Part shown: piece after piece, positions 44,953-55,533 of the stretch
How positions within the stretch are numbered: position 1 is the stretch's first letter
How the letters are laid out: every line of letters starts with the position of its first letter
DNA from: Halocynthiibacter namhaensis
GTDB taxonomy: Bacteria > Pseudomonadota > Alphaproteobacteria > Rhodobacterales > Rhodobacteraceae
Assembly: GCF_000812685.1 (NCBI RefSeq)
Contig: NZ_JWIF01000056.1
Location: forward strand, 124,001-188,000
Length of the DNA: 64,000 bases
Reading direction: 5' to 3'
Position numbers and translations under genes: made by a program
The notes under the pieces: model-generated
Database searches by the model: none
Seen by the model: only the letters and a program-made list of their open reading frames with translations
What the model was told of the DNA's origin: nothing

Positions 44953-47468
44953 GCGATAATGACGGCAAAAAGACACTCGGCGTTCGGAGCGGACAGCCTG
45001 GCAATGTAAAGCAAAGCTTTAGCCATGGCCGCACGAAAAGCGTTGTTGTGGAAACGAAACGCAAACGCGTTGTCGTGCCGAAGCCCGGTGCGGCTAAGCC
45101 AAGCGCTGCTGGCGGCGGCGCAGGCGGCAACCCAGCACGACGCCCCGCGGGCATTTCCGATGTGGAAATGGAACGCCGTCTGAAGGCGGTTCGCGCTGCG
45201 AAGGCGAATGAGGCTGCGGAAGCTGAAAAGCGCAAAGCTGACGACGAAGCCCGCGAAGCACAACGTGCAGAGCGCCGTGCTGAGATTGCTGCGAAAGAGC
45301 AGGAAGAAATTGACCGTGCTGAACGTGCTAAGGCGAAAGCCGAAGAAGAAGCGCGCAAGGTCGAAGAAGCTGCAGAAGCCAAGAAACGTGAAGCTGCTGC
45401 TGCGCGTGCTCCGGCTGCGGCCCCTGCTGCTGCAAGAGCAGCGCCGGCTTCAACGCCTGCGGATGCTGAAGCTGCGGCTGCACGCGGTCCAAAGCCATCG
45501 TCTGCACCACGCAAAACAGAGCGTGAAACACGTCAACCTAAGAACAAAGGTGGCCAGAATGATGGTCGTCGTTCCGGTAAGCTGACACTGAACCAGGCAC
45601 TGTCTGGTGGTGAAGGTGGACGTCAACGTTCCATGGCTGCGATGAAGCGTAAACAAGAACGCGCACGTCGTCAGGCGATGGGCGGTACGGTTGAGCGCGA
45701 AAAAGTTATCCGCGACGTTAAAGTCCCAGAGGCAATCGTTGTTTCTGAGCTGGCGAACCGCATGGCGGAACGTGTTGCTGATGTTGTGAAATCACTCATG
45801 AAAATGGGTATGATGGTTACGCAGAACCAAGCGATCGACGCTGATACTGCGGAACTGATCATCGAAGAATTCGGCCACAAAATCGTACGTGTTTCTGACG
45901 CGGATGTGGAAGATGTGATCGACAGCATCACTGACAAAGACGAAGATCTTAAAGGTCGTCCGCCTGTGATCACCATCATGGGCCACGTTGACCATGGTAA
46001 GACTTCGCTTTTGGATGCGATCCGTAAGGCAAAAGTTGTTGCTGGCGAAGCTGGCGGCATTACGCAGCATATTGGTGCGTATCAGGTGACCACCGACACA
46101 GGTGCGGTTCTGTCTTTCCTTGATACCCCTGGCCACGCGGCGTTTACGTCTATGCGGTCTCGTGGTGCGCAAGTGACTGATATTGTTATCCTTGTGGTTG
46201 CTGCGGATGATTCCGTAATGCCACAAACGATTGAGGCCATTAACCACGCCAAAGCGGCGAATGTGCCAATGATTGTTGCGATCAACAAATGTGACCGTCC
46301 TGCGGCTGACCCAATGAAAGTGCGCACTGAACTGCTGCAACACGAAGTGATCGTGGAACAGATGTCTGGTGAAGTACAAGACATCGAAGTGTCGGCGCAT
46401 ACTGGCCAAGGTCTTGATCAATTGCTTGAGGCCATCGCGCTTCAGGCTGAGATCCTTGAACTGAAAGCCAACCCTGATCGTTCCGCTTCTGGCGCTGTGA
46501 TCGAGGCCCAGCTTGATGTTGGTCGCGGTCCTGTTGCCACTGTTCTGGTTCAGAATGGTACGCTGCGCAAAGGTGATATCTTTGTTGTGGGTGAACAATG
46601 GGGCAAGGTTCGTGCATTGATTGATGATCAAGGCAAGCGCGTTGATGTTGCTGGTCCTTCTGTTCCTGTTGAGGTCCTTGGCCTGAACGGCACACCAGAA
46701 GCTGGTGATGTTTTGAACGTTGTGGACACCGAAGGTCAGGCGCGTGAAATCGCTGAATATCGTGCCCATGCTGCGAAAGAAAAACGCGCGGCTGCTGGTG
46801 CTGCGACGACATTGGAACAGCTGATGGCGCAAGCCAAAGAAAGCGAAACCATGTCAGAGCTGCCAATCTTGGTTAAAGCTGACGTACAAGGTTCTGCTGA
46901 GGCAATCGTTCAGGCGATGGAAAAAATCGGCAACGATGAAGTCCGCGTACGTGTTCTGCATCACGGTGTTGGCGCGATTACAGAATCTGACATCAGTCTT
47001 GCTGAGGCATCCGGCGCGCCGGTTATGGGCTTTAACGTGCGTGCAAACGCATCGGCTCGTAACACTGCGAACCAAAAAGGCGTCGAAATTCGCTATTATT
47101 CCGTGATCTACGATCTTGTGGATGATGTGAAAGCGGCTGCTTCTGGTCTGTTGTCTGCTGAAATTCGCGAGAAATTCATCGGTTATGCACAGATCAAAGA
47201 CGTCTTCAAAGTGACTGGTGTTGGTCGTGTGGCTGGTTGTCTGGTGACTGAGGGTGTTGCCCGTCGTTCCGCTGGTGTGCGTTTGCTGCGTGACAACGTT
47301 GTGATCCACGAAGGCACGCTGAAAACACTGAAACGCTTCAAAGACGAAGTGAAAGAAGTGATTTCTGGCCAAGAATGTGGCATGGCGTTCGAAGCTTATG
47401 ACGACATTCGCGCAGATGACGTGATCGAAATCTTTGAGCGTGAAGAAATCGAACGTAACCTCGAATAA
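44949..47468 (+). CDS. infB: Translation initiation factor IF-2
   Basis: An 839-residue IF-2. Residues 1-220 are a low-complexity Ala/Lys/Glu-rich N-terminal region, typical of the family. The G domain follows: G1 [10 protein letters not shown]3 DTPGHAAF, G4 NKCD and G5 SAHTGQGL. Beta-barrel and C-terminal domains end with the fMet-tRNA-binding part ([19 protein letters not shown]). It positions initiator tRNA on the ribosome. It is the last gene of the operon, closed by a strong terminator. Confidence 0.97.
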   Translation: MSDNDGKKTLGVRSGQPGNVKQSFSHGRTKSVVVETKRKRVVVPKPGAAKPSAAGGGAGGNPARRPAGISDVEMERRLKAVRAAKANEAAEAEKRKADDEAREAQRAERRAEIAAKEQEEIDRAERAKAKAEEEARKVEEAAEAKKREAAAARAPAAAPAAARAAPASTPADAEAAAARGPKPSSAPRKTERETRQPKNKGGQNDGRRSGKLTLNQALSGGEGGRQRSMAAMKRKQERARRQAMGGTVEREKVIRDVKVPEAIVVSELANRMAERVADVVKSLMKMGMMVTQNQAIDADTAELIIEEFGHKIVRVSDADVEDVIDSITDKDEDLKGRPPVITIMGHVDHGKTSLLDAIRKAKVVAGEAGGITQHIGAYQVTTDTGAVLSFLDTPGHAAFTSMRSRGAQVTDIVILVVAADDSVMPQTIEAINHAKAANVPMIVAINKCDRPAADPMKVRTELLQHEVIVEQMSGEVQDIEVSAHTGQGLDQLLEAIALQAEILELKANPDRSASGAVIEAQLDVGRGPVATVLVQNGTLRKGDIFVVGEQWGKVRALIDDQGKRVDVAGPSVPVEVLGLNGTPEAGDVLNVVDTEGQAREIAEYRAHAAKEKRAAAGAATTLEQLMAQAKESETMSELPILVKADVQGSAEAIVQAMEKIGNDEVRVRVLHHGVGAITESDISLAEASGAPVMGFNVRANASARNTANQKGVEIRYYSVIYDLVDDVKAAASGLLSAEIREKFIGYAQIKDVFKVTGVGRVAGCLVTEGVARRSAGVRLLRDNVVIHEGTLKTLKRFKDEVKEVISGQECGMAFEAYDDIRADDVIEIFEREEIERNLE

Positions 47469-47494
47469 GATCTAGTTTGCGATAGAAACAATAC

Positions 47495-47535
47495 AAAAAG
47501 GGGGAGAGACGGTAATATCGTCTCTCCCCCTTTTT
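47495..47535. terminator. Strong intrinsic terminator after infB
   Basis: A 17-base-pair perfect stem (AAAAAGGGGGAGAGACG / CGTCTCTCCCCCTTTTT) with a 7-base loop. It is symmetrical enough to stop transcription from both sides, including the 45-residue ORF on the minus strand. Confidence 0.95.
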
Positions 47536-47561
47536 ATTGGATTAATGCGTTTCTGCGGATA

Positions 47562-47699
47562 TTATGCGGCACGCGGCACAATAGGTGCGCCTTTGAAGTC
47601 TTGCGTGCCAACGCGTACAACGATGCGCCCGTCTGTCAGGGCACGCACAAAGGTGCCCTGTACGGAAACGCAGCTGCCAAGTAGGATTGTCCGAACCAT
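47562..47699 (-). CDS. Small hypothetical protein (45 residues)
   Basis: A short ORF on the minus strand encoding 45 residues, beginning MVRTILLGSCVSVQGTFVRA and ending VPRAA. The composition is alternating hydrophobic and basic, compatible with a small beta-barrel or strand-rich peptide. GVRVGTQDFKG-like repetition (RIVVRVGTQDFKGAP) suggests real protein rather than random sequence. A weak purine run (GGGGGC) lies about 7 bases upstream. It sits alone between the infB terminator and mutT. I have a recollection of similar very short ORFs after infB in Rhodobacteraceae, but cannot verify this here. Confidence 0.6.
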   Translation of the reverse strand: MVRTILLGSCVSVQGTFVRALTDGRIVVRVGTQDFKGAPIVPRAA

Positions 47700-47806
47700 T
47701 TTATAGCCCCCAGGCTTTGATTTAGATAAACGCTGATGGATACCGGGAAAATTTTACTAGATGTGTTGAACGATAACGAAGGCGTCACAACCTGTAAATA
47801 TATTCA

Positions 47807-48205
47807 TTACAGCCAGTCGCGTATAAGTGGTATCAAGGGAACGTCTGCGGGTGGCATTGGATAGTCGCGAAGATCCTTTGACTTCACCCACTTAAGCGTT
47901 TGCCCTTCGCGTGGTTGCACTTGTCCAGCCCACTTCCGGCAGGCGAAAAGTGGCATTAAAAGATGGAATTCATCGTAAGAATGGCTGGCGAAGGTCAACG
48001 GGGCGAGGCATGATTCCCATGTCTCGATCCCAAGTTCTTCGTGTAATTCGCGAATCAGTGCGATTTCGGGTGTTTCGCCGGGCTCAATCTTGCCGCCCGG
48101 AAATTCCCAGAGGCCCGCCATGGATTTGCCTTCAGGGCGTTGGGCCAACAGAATGCGCCCTTCGACGTCGATCAGCGCAACGGCGGAAACAAGAAGGGTC
48201 TTCAT
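47807..48205 (-). CDS. mutT: MutT-type 8-oxo-dGTP diphosphatase
   Basis: A 132-residue NUDIX hydrolase. The Nudix box [20 protein letters not shown] plus ELGI is complete. [20 protein letters not shown] is the MutT-typical nucleotide-binding region. It removes oxidised dGTP from the pool. The start at 48205 is chosen because it overlaps the expected argJ stop as ATGA, so the two genes are translationally coupled. An apparent longer frame upstream is the shadow of argJ. Confidence 0.92.
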   Translation of the reverse strand: MKTLLVSAVALIDVEGRILLAQRPEGKSMAGLWEFPGGKIEPGETPEIALIRELHEELGIETWESCLAPLTFASHSYDEFHLLMPLFACRKWAGQVQPREGQTLKWVKSKDLRDYPMPPADVPLIPLIRDWL

Positions 48206-49421
48206 GACCGATAATCCGCGTTGATTTCGATATATCGCTTGGTGAAATCGCAGGTCCAAACAGTGTCTGTCGCCGCGCCAAGGCCCAGATCGACCTTGAT
48301 GACAATGTTTTCGCCTTTCATATGGGCGGCACCGCTTCTTCGGAATAGCTCTCTGCGACCCAGCCTTTTTCAGCGACCAACACGTCACCAAAGTGAATAG
48401 ACAGCAGATCGCGATCCGCATTTGCGCCTGATTTTCCAACGGCCATCACGATACGGCCCCAATTGGGATCTTCGCCTGCGACGGCGGTTTTCACCAAGGG
48501 GGAGTTGGCAATAGCCATGGCACAACGGCGTGCATCTGACTGGGTTTCTGCACCAGTCACTTGAACCTCTATGAATTTTGTTGCGCCTTCCCCGTCTTTG
48601 ACCACCTGATGTGCCAGGTCGCGCATGACGCCGTGCAAAGCCATGCGGAAGGTGTCGTAGTCGCTTGTGCCCTCTAGGATCTCGGCAGCGTCTGTCTGGC
48701 CCGTGGCGGCCAAAATCAAACTGTCTGAGGTCGATGTGTCGCTGTCGACAGTAATGGCGTTGAATGTGCGGTCGGTTAGGTCTGACAGCAATTTTTGCAA
48801 CAAGGATTGCGCAATTTTCGCGTCCGTAAAGATATAGACCAACATCGTCGCCATGTCGGGTGCGATCATGCCAGAGCCCTTGGCGATACCTGCGATTTTC
48901 ACGCCGGATGGCGTTTGCGCGGCGCAACCCTTGGCAAATGTGTCGGTGGTCATGATGGCGTCGGCGGCGTCTTTGATGCCACTTGGGGACAGGTTTTTCG
49001 CCAACTCGCTGATCTTAGATGTAATGCGATCATGGGGCAGGCGTTCACCAATCACGCCGGTGGATGCGGTGAAAACGCGGTTTTTCGGAAGGTCACATTC
49101 TTGGGCGACAGCGGCGCAAATTGCATCCACAGCGCCTTCTCCTGCAATACCAGTGAAGGCGTTTGAATTGCCCGAATTGACGATAATGGCAGCGCCAGTG
49201 TCTTGATTGCCGCCGATTTTCGCCTGACAATCCAAGACATTGGCAGAACGGGTGGCAGATCGTGTAAACACGCCTGCGACCGCAGTTCCTGGTGAAAGTT
49301 CCGCCAGCATCACGTCTTTTCGCCCCGCGTATCGCACCCCGGCCTCAACGGCGGCAAAGCGCACGCCTTTGATTTCAGGAAGGGTTGGAAAGCCGTTTTT
49401 TGGTGCCAGCGGAGAGATCAT
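48202..49421 (-). pseudogene. argJ: Glutamate N-acetyltransferase ArgJ, interrupted by a one-base frameshift
   Basis: ArgJ transfers acetyl from N-acetylornithine to glutamate (and may use acetyl-CoA) in arginine synthesis. The first 367 residues are intact, including the self-cleavage region GMIAPDMATMLVYIFTDA, where the threonine becomes the nucleophile. The frame then stops at 48318-48320. In the next frame the expected C-terminus continues ([17 protein letters not shown], then [20 protein letters not shown]) to a TGA at 48202-48204. Adding one base at about 48332-48335 (ACC to ACCC on the plus strand) would restore a single 406-residue protein of normal length. It is either a real lesion or a sequencing indel. 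Coupled to mutT. Confidence 0.88.
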
Positions 49422-49425
49422 GTGC

Positions 49426-50274
49426 TTAGTGCTCCATGTTAAAGGAAGTTGAGGACAGAAGATCAGGTGTGATTGCTTCGTCTTCTACACGTGTGATGGT
49501 TGCGGCTTCGGTCAATGCGGTGATTGCGGCCTCAACGACGGATTGTTCAACTTCTGCCGCCAATTCATCGCGCACGTCTTCCAGTGCCGGCGCATCTTTC
49601 AGGCGCGTTTCGTCTAGTTTGATCACATGCCAACCAAATTGTGTTTCAACCGGGGCTGAGATGCCGCCGACTTCCAATGCGATCACGGCTTCTTCAAAAG
49701 AGGGCACCATCATGCCTTTGCCGAACCAGCCAAGTGCGCCGCCGTTGGGGCCAGATGGACCTGTGGATTTTTCACGCGCGAGTTCGGCGAAATCTTCGTC
49801 GGCTTCCAAACGTGTTACAAGGGCTGTGGCCTCTTCTTCGGTTTCGACCAGGATATGGGCGGCGTTGAATTCTGTTTCGGGCGCAGCGCCTGCGTATTGT
49901 GCGTTATAGGCGTCTTCCACGGCGGCATCGGATACACCGGCTTCGATTGCGTGGCTGATGGCGAGGCCTGCCAGAATGGCACGGCGTTCGTTTTCGATAA
50001 CCAGCTGGGTTTCTGCATCAACGTCTTCAACAGAACCGGACAGAACCGTCTGCTGGATCAGCTGATCCAAGATGCCCTGAAACAGAACATCGTCAGGCAG
50101 TTGTTGGTATTGCTCGGGCAGGTTACGTTTTGTCGCGATCATGTGACCAAGCGTTATTTCGGTGCCGTTGACAGTGGCGATGACGGTTGATGCGTCGGGA
50201 CCTTCAGCAAAAGCAGGGGTGGAAAGCGCGCAAACAAGCGCAGTTGCGGTCAAAAACTTAGTGCGAAAAAACAT
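49426..50274 (-). CDS. Parvulin-type peptidylprolyl isomerase, periplasmic
   Basis: A 282-residue secreted folding factor. The start at 50274 (AAGGAACAACAG upstream) gives a signal peptide ending TPAFAEGP. A SurA/PrsA-like N-terminal helical part is followed by a parvulin domain ([20 protein letters not shown] to [19 protein letters not shown]; shortened: [24 protein letters not shown]). It assists folding of exported proteins. It is divergent from secA, an appropriate partner, and its stop lies 4 bases before argJ. Confidence 0.9.
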   Translation of the reverse strand: MFFRTKFLTATALVCALSTPAFAEGPDASTVIATVNGTEITLGHMIATKRNLPEQYQQLPDDVLFQGILDQLIQQTVLSGSVEDVDAETQLVIENERRAILAGLAISHAIEAGVSDAAVEDAYNAQYAGAAPETEFNAAHILVETEEEATALVTRLEADEDFAELAREKSTGPSGPNGGALGWFGKGMMVPSFEEAVIALEVGGISAPVETQFGWHVIKLDETRLKDAPALEDVRDELAAEVEQSVVEAAITALTEAATITRVEDEAITPDLLSSTSFNMEH

Positions 50275-50312
50275 CTGTTGTTCCTTTGAGTTCCACGCAA
50301 TGCGGCGTGACG

Positions 50313-50341
50313 TTGACACATGCCGGTCGCCCCCTTACATC
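50313..50341 (+). promoter_or_regulatory. Candidate sigma-70 promoter for secA
   Basis: TTGACA (50313-50318) and TACATC (50336-50341) with 17-base spacing lie about 115 bases upstream of the secA ATG, inside the gap that separates secA from the divergent parvulin gene. The -35 box is perfect and the -10 box moderate. Called by eye. Confidence 0.4.
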
Positions 50342-50455
50342 ACCATTGGTCAAGGGGGTGTGACACATTCTGACAAACCTTCTATGGCGCGGCGCGAGGC
50401 TGTTCAAGGCAGCATGTGTCGCAGTTTTATCACGAAGACATCAGGCGGAGAAAAT

Positions 50456-53152
50456 ATGCTCGGACTCGGAACAATTACCAAGAAAATTTTTGGTACCCCG
50501 AATGATCGTAAGGTCAAAGCAACCCGCGTGATTGTCGCAAAGATTAATGCGCTTGAGCCGGATTTTGAAAAATTATCTGACGCCGAGCTGATCGAGAAAA
50601 CGCATGACTTGCAAGCCCGTGCAAAAGGCGGTGAAAGCCTTGATGCGCTGCTGCCCGAAGCCTTTGCCAATTGCCGCGAAGGGGCGCGCCGCGCCCTTGG
50701 TTTGCGGGCGTTTGACACGCAGCTGATGGGTGGGATCTTCCTGCATCAGGGCAATATTTCGGAAATGAAAACCGGCGAAGGCAAAACCCTTGTGGCGACT
50801 TTCCCGGCCTATCTGAACGCGCTGACAGGCGAGGGCGTTCACGTTGTGACGGTGAATGATTACCTTGCGAAACGTGATGCCGAATGGATGAGCAACGTAT
50901 TCGAAGCCCTTGGCATGACCTGTGGCGTGATCTTTCCGAACCAGCCTGATCATGAGAAGAAAGCCGCCTATAATTGCGACGTGACCTATGCCACGAACAA
51001 TGAACTTGGCTTTGACTATCTGCGCGACAATATGAAATCAGAGCTGAACCAAATGTTCCAGCGCGACCATAATTTCGCAATTGTCGACGAAGTTGATTCG
51101 ATCTTGATCGATGAGGCGCGTACGCCACTGATTATTTCTGGCCCCGCCGAAGACCGCAGCGAACTTTATGTCACCATCGACAAATTGATCCCGCGTCTGA
51201 ATGATGATCACTACACGCTGGACGAAAAAACCCGCAATGTGACCTTCACCGAAGACGGTAATGACGCGCTGGAAGAGATCCTTCATCTTGAAGGCATACT
51301 TGAAAAAGATCAGTCGCTATATGCCCCTGAAAGCACCACAATTGTGCACCATGTGAACCAAGGCTTGCGTGCGCATAAGCTGTTTACATGTGACAAAGAT
51401 TACATCGTACGCGGTCAAGAAATTGTTCTGATTGATGAATTCACCGGTCGCATGATGTCTGGTCGTCGCCTGTCAGACGGGTTGCACCAAGCGATTGAAG
51501 CCAAAGAAAATGTCACGATCCAGCCTGAAAACGTGACGCTGGCGTCGGTGACCTTCCAGAACTATTTCCGCCTGTACGACACGCTGTCTGGTATGACCGG
51601 AACGGCCCTGACCGAAGCAGAAGAATTTGCAGAAATTTACGGCCTTGGCGTGGTTGAAGTTCCGACAAACCGTCCGATTGCGCGCAAAGATGAACATGAT
51701 GCGGTCTATCGCACGGCCAAAGAAAAATTCGATGCGATCGTTGAAGAAATCAAAACGGCGCATGAGGCCGGTCAACCGACACTTGTGGGCACGACCTCTA
51801 TTGAGAAATCTGAATACCTGTCGCAACTGCTTGATAAAGCAGGCGTAAAGCATAATGTTTTGAACGCGCGTCAGCACGAACAAGAAGCCCAAATTGTGGC
51901 CGATGCTGGTAAGCTTGGCGCTGTGACCATCGCGACAAACATGGCGGGTCGTGGGACCGATATTAAGCTTGGCGGCAACGTCGAATTTAAGATCATGGAA
52001 GCCATTGCCGCGGACCCGGACGCAAATCCAGACGAGCTGCGCACAAAAATCGAAGAAGGCCATAAGGCGGATGAAGAAGCTGTGAAAGCGGCGGGCGGTC
52101 TGTTTGTTTTGGCAACGGAACGCCACGAAAGCCGCCGGATCGACAACCAGCTGCGCGGTCGTTCCGGTCGTCAGGGTGATCCTGGTCGTTCTGCATTCTT
52201 CCTATCTTTGGAAGATGATTTGATGCGCATCTTCGGATCTGAACGCCTAGACAAAATGTTGTCGCGCCTTGGCATGAAAGAAGGCGAAGCGATTGTGCAC
52301 CCTTGGGTGAATAAGTCGCTCGAAAAGGCCCAAGCAAAGGTCGAAGGTCGCAACTTTGACATTCGCAAACAGCTGTTGAAATTTGATGACGTGATGAATG
52401 ACCAGCGCAAGGTAATCTTTGCACAGCGTCGTGAAATCATGGAAGTGCAGGACCTGTCTGAGATCGTGCAAGACATGCGTCATCAGGTGATTGATGATTT
52501 GGTCGTTCAATTTATGCCGCCAAAATCATATGCGGATCAATGGGATACCCAGGGTCTTTATGGCGCGTGTATAGAACATCTTGGTATCGATGTTCCGGTG
52601 ATCGAATGGGCTGCAGAAGAAGGTGTGGATGATGATGACATCCGGGAACGTCTTGAAAAAGCAGCGGATGAGTTCATGGCCGCGAAGGCTGCGAAATTTG
52701 GCCCTGAAGCCATGCGCAACATTGAAAAACAAATCTTGTTGCAAACAATCGACGGCAAATGGCGTGAACATTTGTTGACCTTGGAACACCTGCGTTCGGT
52801 TGTCGGTTTCCGTGGTTATGCCCAGCGTGATCCACTGAACGAATATAAAACTGAAAGTTTCCAGCTGTTTGAAACACTTCTGGACACGCTTCGTGAACAA
52901 GTCACCCAGCAGTTGGCGCAAATCCGCCCTCTGACGGAAGAAGAACAAGCCCAGATGCGCGCGCAATATGAAGCGCAACGTGCGGCACAGCTTGCGGCAG
53001 CCGGAATTGCGGCACCTATTGCTGCGACGGCAACCCCGGCTGAGGGATTTGTCGAAGAGGATCCTTCCACATGGGGTGAACCTGCGCGCAATGACGATTG
53101 CCCATGTGGATCGGGGAAAAAGTTCAAACATTGCCACGGTAAGCTTTCCTGA
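50456..53152 (+). CDS. secA: Protein translocase ATPase SecA
   Basis: An 898-residue SecA, the motor that pushes preproteins through Sec[23 protein letters not shown] is the normal N-terminus, which selects the ATG at 50456 (GGCGGAGAAA upstream) over the longer open frame. Motifs are Walker [34 protein letters not shown] and the C-terminal zinc-binding [14 protein letters not shown], which contacts SecB. Full length and intact. Confidence 0.97.
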   Translation: MLGLGTITKKIFGTPNDRKVKATRVIVAKINALEPDFEKLSDAELIEKTHDLQARAKGGESLDALLPEAFANCREGARRALGLRAFDTQLMGGIFLHQGNISEMKTGEGKTLVATFPAYLNALTGEGVHVVTVNDYLAKRDAEWMSNVFEALGMTCGVIFPNQPDHEKKAAYNCDVTYATNNELGFDYLRDNMKSELNQMFQRDHNFAIVDEVDSILIDEARTPLIISGPAEDRSELYVTIDKLIPRLNDDHYTLDEKTRNVTFTEDGNDALEEILHLEGILEKDQSLYAPESTTIVHHVNQGLRAHKLFTCDKDYIVRGQEIVLIDEFTGRMMSGRRLSDGLHQAIEAKENVTIQPENVTLASVTFQNYFRLYDTLSGMTGTALTEAEEFAEIYGLGVVEVPTNRPIARKDEHDAVYRTAKEKFDAIVEEIKTAHEAGQPTLVGTTSIEKSEYLSQLLDKAGVKHNVLNARQHEQEAQIVADAGKLGAVTIATNMAGRGTDIKLGGNVEFKIMEAIAADPDANPDELRTKIEEGHKADEEAVKAAGGLFVLATERHESRRIDNQLRGRSGRQGDPGRSAFFLSLEDDLMRIFGSERLDKMLSRLGMKEGEAIVHPWVNKSLEKAQAKVEGRNFDIRKQLLKFDDVMNDQRKVIFAQRREIMEVQDLSEIVQDMRHQVIDDLVVQFMPPKSYADQWDTQGLYGACIEHLGIDVPVIEWAAEEGVDDDDIRERLEKAADEFMAAKAAKFGPEAMRNIEKQILLQTIDGKWREHLLTLEHLRSVVGFRGYAQRDPLNEYKTESFQLFETLLDTLREQVTQQLAQIRPLTEEEQAQMRAQYEAQRAAQLAAAGIAAPIAATATPAEGFVEEDPSTWGEPARNDDCPCGSGKKFKHCHGKLS

Positions 53153-53171
53153 TCACGAAGGCCGCCGGGGC

Positions 53172-54002
53172 ATGATGCGAACGGAATGGAAAACGCGACT
53201 GCTGCTTTGCCTTATGTATCTTTCAGGGCAAAGCATAGCATTCGCGGGTGATGCGGACATGTCCTTTCCATTTCCAGAGTTTGTCCCATCTGACCTGCAA
53301 GCGCCGTCTGCGATGGCGCCTATGCCGGATCATGCAGACTTGGATTTCGTCCGGCGGAATTACAGCGCATGGGGTGTATCCTGCGAGATCAACGCAAAAG
53401 TGACGCCCGTTGCTGATGCGATGTTGCGCCTCGAAGTAAGCACACCATGCCAACGCGGCGGGCGAGTGGATGTCGTTTGGTCGCATGTTTCAGCCAGCTT
53501 CCTGACGTCGGTCACCGGGGTTTTGGATGTGACTTTGCCTGCCTTAGAAGCCCAAACCACCGTGCGACTGAGGTTTGAAAATGGCACACAGATTGAGAAA
53601 ACCGGCGTTCATGAAGACGCGGAAGATTTCGAACGCGTTGCGATAACCTGGCGGGGAAATAGCCACGCTTCCTTAATTGCATTGCCTCTGGGGCGGTCGG
53701 GGTTTCGACGTGACGGTCAGAAGCTGCAGTTGGGGGACCGACGGATTACCGATGGGACCCGATCCGAGATTTATAGCATCAGACCGACGTTTGATCGGAC
53801 TTATGGGGTTCGGTTGCATGTTGAGGTTTCCCCAAATAAAGACAACTGCGGGACCCAACAGACATTCAATGCCGTGCAAAAGGCGGCTCAGGGGGGCTTG
53901 GTGGCCATACCCGTAAGCTTTCAACTGCCTGACTGTGGTGGTGGGCAGAGCGTTCTTGTGATGGAAAATGTGTTACGCGATCTGGCGTTTGAAAGGAATT
54001 AA
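53172..54002 (+). CDS. Hypothetical secreted protein
   Basis: A 276-residue protein starting at ATG 53172 (AAGG 9 bases upstream). A signal peptide of about 25 residues (LLLCLMYLSGQSIAFAG) directs it to the periplasm. The mature part has four cysteines in two loose pairs (SCEINAK / PCQRGG and NCGTQQ / DCGGGQ), which may form disulfides, and alternating beta-type sequence. No family is recognised. It lies directly after secA and one base before the PstS/OmpA-like gene, so the two probably act together. Confidence 0.75.
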   Translation: MMRTEWKTRLLLCLMYLSGQSIAFAGDADMSFPFPEFVPSDLQAPSAMAPMPDHADLDFVRRNYSAWGVSCEINAKVTPVADAMLRLEVSTPCQRGGRVDVVWSHVSASFLTSVTGVLDVTLPALEAQTTVRLRFENGTQIEKTGVHEDAEDFERVAITWRGNSHASLIALPLGRSGFRRDGQKLQLGDRRITDGTRSEIYSIRPTFDRTYGVRLHVEVSPNKDNCGTQQTFNAVQKAAQGGLVAIPVSFQLPDCGGGQSVLVMENVLRDLAFERN

Positions 54003-54003
54003 G

Positions 54004-55533
54004 ATGATCAGATGGGTGTCACGCGCGTCACAACGCAGTTTGGTCGTAGCCACATTGCTTTTATGTTTCACTGCGATGAAGGTTTGGTCGCAAGACGTTG
54101 CACTGACCTCTGCTGACGGAACGTTAACCGTTGAAGGCCGTTTGTTAAGTTTTGATGGTGAATATTACCAGATCAGATCTGCCTATGGCGATTTGACGTT
54201 GGACGGCAGCGGTGTGCATTGCCAGGGCCCAGGTTGCCCCTCGGTGAACGCGTTTATCGCAAAGGCCCGGATCGTCGGAGCGACCGCGTTGGGGGAAACT
54301 CTGATGCCGGTTTTGATCGAAGGATTTGCAAGCCAAGAAGGGCTGGACTTGCGAAGGGTGGAACGCGCCGCAGACGATTTTTCGCTGGAGTTGATGAATT
54401 CGGACACGGGCGAAGTCGTCGCGGAGTTTCAATTTGAGCTTTCCGACACATTGACAGGTTTTGCGGCATTGGAAGTCGAAGAGGCGGATTTTGCACTTGC
54501 GCGGTTTGCTTATGAGGGAACGAAATTCGGCACACCAAGGGTGCTTGGTTTGGACGCTGTGACATTTTCGGTTGCCGCAGATAACCCAATGCGTGCGGTT
54601 CCGCTTGATGTTTTGACCCAAATTTTGCGCGGTCAGGTTGAAAACTGGGCTGAATTGGGTGGACCAGACTTGCCTTTAATTGCGATGGGTGAAGTCGACG
54701 AAGTTGACGATCAATTGACCGCGACAACCGCGTTTATGGCCGAGGAAAGCCAAACCCTTTCGGGGCAAGTGGTTGATCGTGTGTCAGACGACAGTATTTC
54801 GATTGGCTTAACACGTCTGTCTGATCCTGGCGGTGCCGTTGCGTTGGGTTTGTTGGGTGGTTGTGGCGTGGGGTTTGTCGCATCGCCGCAGAACTTAAAG
54901 ACCGGCGATTATCCCTTCGCGTCGCCGCAGTTCCTGTATCAAAGCGCAAATCGAAAGCCGCGAATTATACGGCAATTCCTGCGTTACCTTGCAACGGATT
55001 CCGCCGCACGTGATGCAGAATTCTCAGGCTTCGTTAGTCATAATTTGATTGAGATCCCGCTTGAGGCGCAAGGCGCGCGTATTGCCAATGCGGTGGTGCA
55101 AGCCGGGAATGATGTGAACCTGCAAGATTTGCAGGAAATGATGGCAGAGTTGCGTGATGCCCAACGATTGACTTTAACATTTCGTTTCCGCGCAGGGGCG
55201 GCACAACTGGATGTCTTGTCGAATGCAAATCTTGATGTGCTGGTTCACCACATCGAAACTGGGCGTTTTGACGGGAAAGAACTTGTTCTTGCCGGGTTCT
55301 CTGATGGCGATGGCGGCAGTGCGGCCAATCGAGGTATTGCGCTTAAACGTGCCCAGGCAATACGCTCGGCGCTGCTTGCGCGATCAGACCTGCTTAGCGC
55401 GAGTGATGTGACGCTGACGCCTATGGGGTTCGGCGAGGCGATGCCCTTGGCCTGCGACAGTTCTGAATTTGAGCGGCAGATCAATCGCAGAGTTGAAGTG
55501 TGGGTGCGTGATTTACCGCAATCCGAAAACTAG
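54004..55533 (+). CDS. PstS-like substrate-binding and OmpA-domain fusion protein
   Basis: A 509-residue exported protein (start ATG 54004; signal ending KVWSQD). The middle region (about 80-370) resembles PstS-type phosphate-binding proteins (NAFIAKARIVGATALGETLM, then VTFSVAADNPMRAVPLDVL). The C-terminal 115 residues are an OmpA-type peptidoglycan-binding domain (LTFRFRAGAAQLDVLSNANL, LAGFSDGDGGSAANRGIAL, ERQINRRVEVWV). It may anchor a binding protein to the cell wall. Ligand unknown. Its stop overlaps the convergent radC stop by 4 bases. Confidence 0.82.
   Translation: MIRWVSRASQRSLVVATLLLCFTAMKVWSQDVALTSADGTLTVEGRLLSFDGEYYQIRSAYGDLTLDGSGVHCQGPGCPSVNAFIAKARIVGATALGETLMPVLIEGFASQEGLDLRRVERAADDFSLELMNSDTGEVVAEFQFELSDTLTGFAALEVEEADFALARFAYEGTKFGTPRVLGLDAVTFSVAADNPMRAVPLDVLTQILRGQVENWAELGGPDLPLIAMGEVDEVDDQLTATTAFMAEESQTLSGQVVDRVSDDSISIGLTRLSDPGGAVALGLLGGCGVGFVASPQNLKTGDYPFASPQFLYQSANRKPRIIRQFLRYLATDSAARDAEFSGFVSHNLIEIPLEAQGARIANAVVQAGNDVNLQDLQEMMAELRDAQRLTLTFRFRAGAAQLDVLSNANLDVLVHHIETGRFDGKELVLAGFSDGDGGSAANRGIALKRAQAIRSALLARSDLLSASDVTLTPMGFGEAMPLACDSSEFERQINRRVEVWVRDLPQSEN

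Noticed and set aside
45200-45480. Repetitive Ala/Lys/Glu stretch near the infB 5' end
   Set aside because: Low-complexity N-terminal region normal for IF-2, not a DNA repeat element.
45792-46832. 346-codon minus-strand frame opposite infB
   Set aside because: Antisense to the G domain of IF-2; no motifs of its own.
48318-48345. Programmed frameshift in argJ
   Set aside because: No slippery heptamer or stimulatory stem was seen at the site, and ArgJ is not known to use recoding; a missing base explains the data more simply.
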